Shown one piece after another: positions 51,741 to 58,029 of a stretch of DNA of 58,029 bases. The translations under genes and the position numbers were made by a program. The stretch is from Pseudomonas sp. UFMG81 (lineage in GTDB: Bacteria; Pseudomonadota; Gammaproteobacteria; Pseudomonadales; Pseudomonadaceae). The stretch spans positions 1 through 58,029 of the forward strand of contig NZ_JACAFQ010000017.1 in NCBI RefSeq assembly GCF_015354575.1. The letters run 5' to 3'. Position 1 is the stretch's first letter. Each line of letters begins with the position of its first letter. Under the pieces are notes generated by a model. The model was not told the DNA's origin. It was given only the letters and a program-made list of their open reading frames with translations, and ran no database searches.

Positions 51741-52016
51741 GCAGCGCTCTTGAGATCGAGCGCCGCCCGCGCGGCGCATCGCTGGCAAGCCAGCTCCCAC
51801 CGTTTGTTTCGGGCCAGTTATGTCTGCGCCGCCGCGGCTGTACGCCTAGTTTGTACGACGCGGTTTCTGCGTGGGCGCTGCCGCCGCGCCACATGACTCA
51901 AGGCATGCACCAGGGCGGACAGTGGGGACCTCACAGGCATCATTGGCCCGAAACAGATGTGGGAGCCGGCTTGCCGGCGATGCGCCGCGCGGGCGGCGCT
52001 CGATTTCATTGGCGAT
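51741..52016. repeat. Composite palindromic element, copy 4
   Basis: Full arms flank a core in the same direction as copy 1 (TTTGTACGACGCGGTTTC first, GACAGTGGGGACCTCACAGG last). A partial third copy of the flanking spacer (GTCGGCATGCACCTGGTGG ...) follows at 52023-52098. Together these fill the gap between the convergent EAL and TonB-receptor genes. Confidence 0.83.
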
Positions 52017-52135
52017 GAGAATCTGTCGGCATGCACCTGGTGGCCGTCATGCGATCCCAAGACAGGCGCCTGTGCGCTATACCGCTGGATTTGGGTAACA
52101 GGCGCGGCCCTCAGCAGGCCCGCGCCTCCCCTACC

Positions 52136-54616
52136 TCAGAAACTGCCCTTGAGCGTCAGCATGAAGTTGCGCGGCTCACCGTAGTAGTTGCCCCAGCCCG
52201 TGGCCCCCACGGTCGAGTAATAGCGCTTGTCCAGCAGGTTGTTGCCGTTCAGCGCCAGGCTCCAGTGCTCATCGATGCGGTACTGCACGCGGCCACTCCA
52301 CAGGGTGTAGCCCGCCTGCTCGATCTTCAGGTTGCCCTGGCGGCGGAAGTTGTCGCTCTGGCTGGACACCCCGGCGCCCACGGTCCAGCGCTCGAGCGCG
52401 CCTGCCAGCTGGTAGTCGCCCCAGACCTTGAGCATGTGCCGCGGAATGAAGCTGGAGGTGAACGTCAGCTCGGTCGGATCGGTAGCGTTGATGGTCTCCA
52501 GGTACTTGGTCTGGGTGTAGGTATAGCCCGCCAGCACTTGCAGGCGTTCGATCGGCGCGCCGCTGATCTCGGCCTCGAAGCCCTGGGCGCGGACCTTGCC
52601 GCTGTCGGTGTAGCAGTAACCGTCGCTCGAACCGCCGCAGACATTCTCGTAGTCGGTTTCGGCGCGGTGATCTTCGATGGTGCGGAACAGGTTGAATGCC
52701 GTGTTCAGGTTGCCGTCGAACAGCTCGCCCTTGATGCCCAGCTCATAGCTGCCGCCGGTCTTGGGCTGCAGCGATTGCCCATCGGCGGTGGTCAGGTTGC
52801 CTTGCGGCTGGAAGATCTGCGCATAGCTGGCGTAGGCAGTCCACTGGTCGTTCAGGTCGTAGAGCAAGGCACCGAACGGCGTGACTTCGCCGTTTTCCTT
52901 GCTGCGGATGTGTTCCCAGGTATCCCAGCGCTGGGTGTAGGAATCGCGATCATTGCGGTACCAGCTGACCCGGCTGCCCAGCACCAGGGTGAGGGGCTCG
53001 GCCAGCTTCAGCCGCAGGTTGGCATAGGTGCCCCACTGGCTGGTGGTGGAGTCGGTCGGGAACGGGCCGCCGCGCAGGGTGCCCGTGGCGTAGTCGGCCT
53101 TGGTTGGGCGTGGGAAGTCATCCGACGGGGCGAACGGGTTTTGCTTGCCGCTCAACGCCAGCAGTGCGAAGTAGTCGTGGTTCTTCTGCCGGCTGGCGTT
53201 GGCACCGATGATCAGTTCGTGCTCAAGACCGAAGGCCTCGAATTTGCCATCGATGTAGCTATCGAAGCCGTAGTCGGTCTGGTCGTAGTCGAAGCGGCCC
53301 GAATAGCGCCCCATCGCCCCGCTGGTGGCGCCAACCGGTACCGAGCCTTCGGCGTAGCCGTACTCGATGTTCTGGTTGTTGTGGGTGTAGACCGAGGCGA
53401 CGTTCAGCGACCAGTCATCGTTGAAGCGATGCTTGAGGTCGGCGAAGCCGGTGATGCGCTCGCTTTGCAGGTCATTCCAGCTGGCACCCAGGCAGGTCGA
53501 ACGGGACAGCTTGAGGTCGCTGCCATCGGCATAGCGCGGCAGGCCGTGGTAGCAAGGCGAGGCATCGACGTCCTCGTAGGCCAGGCCGACGCCCAGGGTG
53601 GTGTCGGGGGTGATGTCCCAGTCCAGGGCGCCGTACAGCACCTGGTCCTGGCGCTTGGCGTCGTCGTAGAAATACTGGCGGTCCTGCAGGGTCGCCACGG
53701 CGCGGCCGCGCACGCTGCCGGACTCGTTGAGCGGGCCGCCCACGTCCACCTGGCCGCGGTAGTTGTCCCAGGTGCCGGCGGACAGGGTCACGGTGGTATG
53801 GGCCTTGTCCTGGCCGCGCTTGCGCACGAAGTTGACGCCGCCTGCGGAGGAGCCGGAGCCCTTCATCATGCCCGCCGCGCCCTTGAGGATCTCGACGCGG
53901 TCATAGAAGGCCATGTCGCTGGAGAAACTGTTGGCCTGCACGTAGTTGCCACCCACATCCAGCGGCACGCCGTCGTACTGGTACTGGCCGTCGAGGTTGA
54001 AGCCGCGGGAGTAGAAGTACTTGCCGCCCATGGGCGAGTCGTAGACGGTGATGCCAGGCGTCTTGTCCAGCACCTGCTCAAGGGTGTTGAGGTTCTGGTC
54101 GTCTAGCATCTTGCGGGTCATGACGGTGACCGATTGCGGGGTCTGCTTGAGCGTGTGCACGCCTTTGCCGATGGTCACGGCGCGCGCCGCGTAGGACTGG
54201 GTGCCTTCGCTGGTGGCATCGAGGCGGTTGGCGTCGATCGTCAACGGCCCCAGCTCCATTGCCGCACCGTGGTCGGCCGGGACCAGCACGTAACCGCCGT
54301 TGCCCTGGCGCTGGGCTTGCAGCCCGCTGCTGCCGAGCAGGCGCAGCAAGCCTTCCTCGACGCTGTAGCTGCCGTCGAGCCCGGCAGTGCTGAGGTGGCG
54401 GGTCTGCTCGGTGTCGAACGAGATGGTCACACCTGCCTGTACGCCGAACTGGGTGATGGCGTTACCCAGGGGGCCGGCGGCGATGTGGTAGGTAACCTGG
54501 CTGCTGGCCATGGCGTGGGCCGGCGCGAGCAGCGCGCCCGGCACGGTGACGAGCGACAGGCTCAAGGCGCACAGGCGGATGGCCTGACGCAGGCGGGTGG
54601 GGTGAGGAACGGGCAT
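52136..54616 (-). CDS. TonB-dependent ferric-siderophore receptor with signalling domain
   Basis: This 826-residue receptor has a signal peptide (ending APAHA), an STN signalling domain (about 50-105: GPLGNAITQFGVQAGVTISF), a plug with QTPQSVTVMTRKML and a beta-barrel ending in the required terminal Phe (LTLKGSF). The SRGFNLDGQYQYDGVP segment groups it with FpvA/FoxA/FhuE-like receptors. I start at ATG 54616 with AAGGAT upstream. The STN domain would signal to FecR at 54728, relieving the ECF sigma factor when the ligand binds. Confidence 0.93.
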   Translation of the reverse strand: MPVPHPTRLRQAIRLCALSLSLVTVPGALLAPAHAMASSQVTYHIAAGPLGNAITQFGVQAGVTISFDTEQTRHLSTAGLDGSYSVEEGLLRLLGSSGLQAQRQGNGGYVLVPADHGAAMELGPLTIDANRLDATSEGTQSYAARAVTIGKGVHTLKQTPQSVTVMTRKMLDDQNLNTLEQVLDKTPGITVYDSPMGGKYFYSRGFNLDGQYQYDGVPLDVGGNYVQANSFSSDMAFYDRVEILKGAAGMMKGSGSSAGGVNFVRKRGQDKAHTTVTLSAGTWDNYRGQVDVGGPLNESGSVRGRAVATLQDRQYFYDDAKRQDQVLYGALDWDITPDTTLGVGLAYEDVDASPCYHGLPRYADGSDLKLSRSTCLGASWNDLQSERITGFADLKHRFNDDWSLNVASVYTHNNQNIEYGYAEGSVPVGATSGAMGRYSGRFDYDQTDYGFDSYIDGKFEAFGLEHELIIGANASRQKNHDYFALLALSGKQNPFAPSDDFPRPTKADYATGTLRGGPFPTDSTTSQWGTYANLRLKLAEPLTLVLGSRVSWYRNDRDSYTQRWDTWEHIRSKENGEVTPFGALLYDLNDQWTAYASYAQIFQPQGNLTTADGQSLQPKTGGSYELGIKGELFDGNLNTAFNLFRTIEDHRAETDYENVCGGSSDGYCYTDSGKVRAQGFEAEISGAPIERLQVLAGYTYTQTKYLETINATDPTELTFTSSFIPRHMLKVWGDYQLAGALERWTVGAGVSSQSDNFRRQGNLKIEQAGYTLWSGRVQYRIDEHWSLALNGNNLLDKRYYSTVGATGWGNYYGEPRNFMLTLKGSF

Positions 54617-54727
54617 TGGGTGATCCTTGCGTGTCATGGCGGAAAGTCGCTGTCGTCGCGGCTTGTGTCATGGACGGACGAGAATCGAAATCAGCAAGAT
54701 TACGGAAAAACTTTTTTCGTTCAGCCC

Positions 54728-55663
54728 TCAGGCAGGCTCCACGCTCACCCAGTAGCGGCTCAGGTAGCGCACCTTCACCGGCAGGGATTTGGGCAGGTTC
54801 GCCAGGGCGATATCGGTGTCGTCGATGCGGAACGCACCCGAGATGCTCATGCCGCGAATAGCCGGGGCACAGCGCAGCACCCCGGTTCGATAGCGCCCCA
54901 GCTCGTCGATGAAATCGCCCAGGCGCCAGTCGTTGACGCTGAGCATTCCCTGGACCCAGGCCGTAGAGTCGGCCGGCAGGGCTTGGGCGCTGGCGAGGGT
55001 GTCGCGGTCGAAGCCCGCCTGCTGCCCGGCGTCCAGGCGCAGCACCTGGTCGAGGTGGTGCAGAGGGCGGATCTCGACGGCCGACTGCAATACACCGACC
55101 CGCGTCTGCTGCGCCAACTGGCGCACACTGAACCGTGTCCCCAGCGCCCGTACGCTGCCGTCGTCGGTGTGCACGATGAACGGGCGCCGGGCAGGGTCGC
55201 TGGCGGTGCTGACCAGGATCTCTCCGCGGTAGAGCTGGATGGCCCGAACCTGCGCATCGAAACGCACATCCAGCGCAGTGTCGACGTTCAGCTCCAGCTG
55301 GGTGCCGTCGTCCAGGCGCAGCGAGCGCCGCTCGCCGCTACCGGTGCGCTGCTGGGCGAGCAAGGCCTGATAAGGCACCTGCTCGCCCACCAGCCAGGTG
55401 CCACCGCCGACGGCCAGCAGCATGCCCAGCACTTTCAGCACGTCGCGGCGCTGCGCCTGGGCCGCCCCCAGGCTCGACAGCGCGGCCTGGCGCGGCACCC
55501 TCGCCCATTGTTGCTGGAGTTTCTCCACCCGCGCCCAGGCTTCGGCATGGGCTGGACTTGCGGCCAGCCAGGCTTGCCAGGCATGGGTTTGCGCGGCGTC
55601 CGCATCACCCTCATTGAGTTGCACATACCAGGTCGCGGCGGCTTCGAGGGTTTTCAGATCCAC
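54728..55663 (-). CDS. FecR-like anti-sigma factor/regulator
   Basis: This 311-residue protein has an N-terminal cytoplasmic DUF4880-type domain (AATWYVQLNEGDADAA ... WQAWLAASPAHAEAWARVE), a membrane helix (VLKVLGMLLAVGGGTWLVG) and a periplasmic FecR domain (RSLRLDDGTQLELNVDTALD, YRGEILVSTA). The start is GTG 55663, 11 nt after the sigma stop, with TGAGGGG at the right distance. The 111-bp gap to the receptor gene contains an A/T-rich imperfect palindrome (CGAAAAAAGTTTTTCCG). Confidence 0.9.
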   Translation of the reverse strand: MDLKTLEAAATWYVQLNEGDADAAQTHAWQAWLAASPAHAEAWARVEKLQQQWARVPRQAALSSLGAAQAQRRDVLKVLGMLLAVGGGTWLVGEQVPYQALLAQQRTGSGERRSLRLDDGTQLELNVDTALDVRFDAQVRAIQLYRGEILVSTASDPARRPFIVHTDDGSVRALGTRFSVRQLAQQTRVGVLQSAVEIRPLHHLDQVLRLDAGQQAGFDRDTLASAQALPADSTAWVQGMLSVNDWRLGDFIDELGRYRTGVLRCAPAIRGMSISGAFRIDDTDIALANLPKSLPVKVRYLSRYWVSVEPA

Positions 55664-55674
55664 GGCCCGGCCCC

Positions 55675-56175
55675 TCAGCTCTCGACCACGAGCAGGCAAC
55701 GGGTCATGGCCCGGATCAGATGGTTCTTCACCGTCGTGACCGAGACGTCGAAGCGTTCGGCGACCGCTGCGTAGGTCAGCCCTTCCAACTGCACCGCGAG
55801 GAAGATATCGCGGGTTCTGGGGCCGAGGTCGTCGAGCAGTGCATCGACCGCCAGCAGCATCTCGATGATCGACAGGCGAGTCTCCGGCGACACCTCGACC
55901 GGCTCGGGCCGCAGGGCCAGGGCCTGTAGGTAGGCCTGCTCTATGGCTCGGCGGCGAACCTTGTCGATCAGCAGCGCGCGGGCGATGGCGCTGAGGTAGC
56001 TGCGCGGCTCGCGGATGGGCACTTGGTTGCGGGCGGTCATGACCCGCAGGAAGGTGTCGTGGGCCAGGTCGGACGCATCGGCGGCATTGCCCAGGCGGGC
56101 GCGCAACCAGCTTTTCAACCAGCCGTTGTTTTCGCTGTACAGCTGGTGAAGCGCCGAACGGTCGAGCGTCGACAT
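55675..56175 (-). CDS. FecI-family ECF sigma factor
   Basis: This 166-residue sigma-70 protein has region 2 (WLKSWLRARLGNAADASDLA, HDTFLRVM, SYLSAIARALLIDKVRRR) and region 4 (LDDLGPRTRDIFLAVQLEGL, then FDVSVTTVKNHLIRAM). It starts at ATG 56175. It would transcribe the TonB receptor gene after FecR-mediated activation. A Fur-box-like sequence lies 23 nt upstream. Confidence 0.92.
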   Translation of the reverse strand: MSTLDRSALHQLYSENNGWLKSWLRARLGNAADASDLAHDTFLRVMTARNQVPIREPRSYLSAIARALLIDKVRRRAIEQAYLQALALRPEPVEVSPETRLSIIEMLLAVDALLDDLGPRTRDIFLAVQLEGLTYAAVAERFDVSVTTVKNHLIRAMTRCLLVVES

Positions 56176-56198
56176 AGAGCGGGACCCAGGATGTAAAT

Positions 56199-56217
56199 GG
56201 TAATTGCTCGCATTGTC
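56199..56217 (-). promoter_or_regulatory. Candidate Fur box before the ECF sigma gene
   Basis: GACAATGCGAGCAATTACC on the minus strand matches 12 of 19 positions of GATAATGATAATCATTATC. Iron repression by Fur is the usual control of fecI-type genes in Pseudomonas. Confidence 0.45.
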
Positions 56218-56359
56218 TCGATGTGACGGAGGGATTGCAAGGTCCGGGGCTGCTGGCTTGGTGATGTGCAGGGTTGTGTTCAGCCTGGTAATGCAGGGGC
56301 CGCTGCGGGTGGATGGAGGGAAATCGGCGGAGGGCCACCAGGTGCTTGCCGAGAAGTTT

Positions 56360-56637
56360 GCAGCGCTCTTGAGATCGAGCGCCGCCCGCGCGGCGCATCG
56401 CTGGCAAGCCAGCTCCCACATCTGTTTCGGGCCAATCCATCCTGTGAGGTCTTCACTGTCCGCCTTGGTGCATGTCTCAAGTCTGGTGGTGCGGCATCAG
56501 CGCCAACGCTGAAACCGCGTCGTATAAACAAGGCGTACAGTGGAGATGGACCAGGAGTAACTGTCCCGAAACAGATGTGGGAGCTGGCTTGCCAGCGATG
56601 CGCCGCGCGGGCGGCGCTCGATCTCATAGGCGCTGCA
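56360..56637. repeat. Composite palindromic element, copy 5
   Basis: Both arms are intact and the core runs in the same direction as copy 2. It lies between the divergent sigma and phytochrome genes. The rest of 56176-56820 has the Fur-like site and short GC-rich flanks but no gene that I can support. Confidence 0.85.
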
Positions 56638-56820
56638 AACCTCTCGGCAAGCACCTGGCGGCCCTCATGCCACCCCATGCGCACAAGCGAAGCCTGCTAG
56701 ACTCACGTCGTCTGCGACGGGGCGCAGGCGTTCTACCCACCGCACGCGTTTGCCAGCCAATCCCTCTTGAATGACTTCGACAGTCAGTTGGGCAGCCGCC
56801 TTTTCGTCAACAGGCAGGGG

Positions 56821-58029
56821 ATGATGGCCTCGCAACCACCGGTAAACTTGACCAACTGCGATCGCGAGCCGATCCAGATCCCCGGCAGCATCCAGCCCCA
56901 CGGCTGCCTGCTGGCCTGCGATGCCTCGGCGCACAGGGTCCTGCGCAATTCCGGCAACGTAGCTGAGATGCTGGGCCTGAGCGGTGAGCTCAACGGCCAG
57001 AAACTCCACGCACTGCTGGGCAACGAAGCCGCCCATACCCTGCGCAACGCGCTCGCCCGTACCCGCGAAGCCGCGCGGCCGTCGCTCACTTTCGGCCTGC
57101 GCCTGCCCTGCGGCCGGGCTTTCGATGTGTCGGCGCATGTGTTCAAGGGTAATGCCATCCTCGAGTTCGAGCCCGCCGGTGCCAGTGTCGCCGAGCCCAT
57201 CGAACTGGCCCGCGCGCTGATCGCCCAGCTGCGCGAGGTGGACCAGACCGCCAAGCTGTTCCGCGACTCGGCGCGTTTCGTCCGGGCCGTGCTCGGCTAC
57301 GACCGGGTGATGATCTACCAGCTGGGTGCCGATGGCGCCGGCAAGGTGGTGGCCCAGGCCAAGCGCGGCGACCTGGAAAGCTTCATGGGGCAGTATTTCC
57401 CCGCCTCGGATATCCCGCAGCAGGCCCGCGCCCTGTACTTGCGCAACCCGATCCGGGTGATCGCCGACACTCGTTTCAAGTCGGTGCCGATCCAGCCGCT
57501 GCTGGACCCGTCAGGCGAACCGCTGGACCTGTCCTATGCGCACCTGCGCAGCGTGTCGCCGGTGCACTGCGAATACCTGTGCAACATGGGCGTGGGCGCC
57601 TCGATGTCCATTTCGATCATCGTCGATGGCGCGCTGTGGGGGTTGATCGCCTGCCACCACTACGCGCCCCGCACCCTGGCCATGGGCCAACGGGTGGCGG
57701 CGGAGATGTTCGGCGAGTTCTTCTCGCTGCATATCGAGACGCTGCGCAGCCGGCAGAAGCTCGAAGCCGCCCAGCACATGCACAACGCCCTGGATACCTT
57801 GCTGCGCAACGCCAATCAGGCCCCGGACATCGCCGCGTTCTTCCACGCGCGCCTGGGTGAGTTCCAGTCACTGGTGCCCTGTGACGGCATCGGCATGTCG
57901 CTGCAGGGGCGCTGGTCCTGCGCCGGCCTCACCCCGCCCAGGGCGGCCATCCCCGACCTGCTGCGCCTCGCCGAGAGCGTCGCCGAAGGCCAGACCTGGG
58001 CCTCCAATCGCCTGCCCATGGCCCACCCG
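56821..58029 (+). CDS. bphP: Bacteriophytochrome (3' end off window)
   Basis: The 403 visible codons hold a PAS domain, a GAF domain and the start of PHY. Cys13 in TNCDREPIQIPGSIQPHG is the position that binds biliverdin in bacterial phytochromes. The GAF shows YFPASDIPQQARALYLRNP and SPVHCEYLCNMGVGASMS, the PASDIP and HCEYL signatures. It would sense red/far-red light; the output domain, probably a histidine kinase, is beyond the edge. I start at the first of two adjacent ATGs (AGG upstream). No heme oxygenase gene precedes it; copy 5 of the palindromic element does. Confidence 0.9.
   Translation, partial: MMASQPPVNLTNCDREPIQIPGSIQPHGCLLACDASAHRVLRNSGNVAEMLGLSGELNGQKLHALLGNEAAHTLRNALARTREAARPSLTFGLRLPCGRAFDVSAHVFKGNAILEFEPAGASVAEPIELARALIAQLREVDQTAKLFRDSARFVRAVLGYDRVMIYQLGADGAGKVVAQAKRGDLESFMGQYFPASDIPQQARALYLRNPIRVIADTRFKSVPIQPLLDPSGEPLDLSYAHLRSVSPVHCEYLCNMGVGASMSISIIVDGALWGLIACHHYAPRTLAMGQRVAAEMFGEFFSLHIETLRSRQKLEAAQHMHNALDTLLRNANQAPDIAAFFHARLGEFQSLVPCDGIGMSLQGRWSCAGLTPPRAAIPDLLRLAESVAEGQTWASNRLPMAHP

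Noticed and set aside
51554..52135. Small open frames in the gap after the EAL gene
   Set aside because: They are translations of the palindromic repeat and recur at every copy, so they are not genes.
54728..56440. A 570-codon frame starting upstream of the sigma factor and ending in fecR
   Set aside because: The upstream half is an Arg/Pro-rich shadow of the sigma gene. The GTG at 55663 with its ribosome-binding site gives the normal FecR length.
56713..56820. LysR-like fragment (DSQLGSRLFVNRQG) just before bphP in the same frame
   Set aside because: The match covers about a dozen residues with no helix-turn-helix before it and repeat DNA upstream, so it is probably chance.
56665..57138. 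A 157-codon minus-strand frame overlapping the phytochrome start
   Set aside because: It overlaps the well-supported bphP PAS domain and runs into the repeat element. The sequence shows no domain.

Overview
The window is a GC-rich Pseudomonas chromosome segment, most likely from the P. putida group. This rests on the codon bias, the many Pseudomonas-type REP palindromes, FecI/FecR/TonB-receptor iron signalling and Rhs/Imm genes. No rRNA, tRNA, complete insertion sequence, prophage or CRISPR array was seen.

Layout. 1-4.6 kb: a left-truncated SAM methyltransferase, a signal peptidase II, a frameshifted small gene coupled to another small gene, a non-canonical SDR, a LysR regulator and a small Arg-rich secreted protein. 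4.8-11.0 kb: a 1556-residue Rhs polymorphic toxin with an AT-rich toxin tip, its Imm50-like immunity gene and further AT-rich putative orphan immunity genes. 11.3-40.1 kb: a large steroid-catabolism cluster. It holds KshA (9alpha-hydroxylation), HsaA/HsaC/HsaD (A/B-ring opening), HsaE/HsaF/HsaG (the C6 fragment), a ketosteroid isomerase, and most of the HIP (C/D-ring) pathway: FadE30 and three other acyl-CoA dehydrogenases, IpdF, IpdC, EchA20, IpdA/IpdB and FadA6. A LuxR-type regulator like Comamonas TeiR/TesR is embedded. KstD, KshB, HsaB and FadD3 are not in the window.

40.4-51.6 kb: a visibly AT-richer chaperone-usher fimbrial locus (pilin, chaperone, usher, adhesin). It is interleaved with a BvgS/RocS-type sensor, a NarL-type response regulator and an EAL phosphodiesterase, reminiscent of the P. 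aeruginosa Roc and CupD/Rcs/Pvr systems. 52.1-56.2 kb: a FecI-like sigma factor, FecR and a TonB-dependent siderophore receptor. 56.8 kb to the end: the 5' part of a bacteriophytochrome.

The strongest new signals are non-coding. (1) A 19-bp dyad, ATC-GTCC-N4-GGAC-TAGC, lies 56-80 nt upstream of seven steroid transcription starts and is a candidate LuxR regulator site. (2) Tandem dyads CAAGA-N4-TCTTG exactly 22 bp apart lie upstream of both the pilin and the adhesin, a candidate response-regulator operator. (3) About 88-bp direct repeats bracket the fimbrial/Roc locus. (4) Five copies of a roughly 277-bp nested palindromic element occur, with the core inverted between copies.
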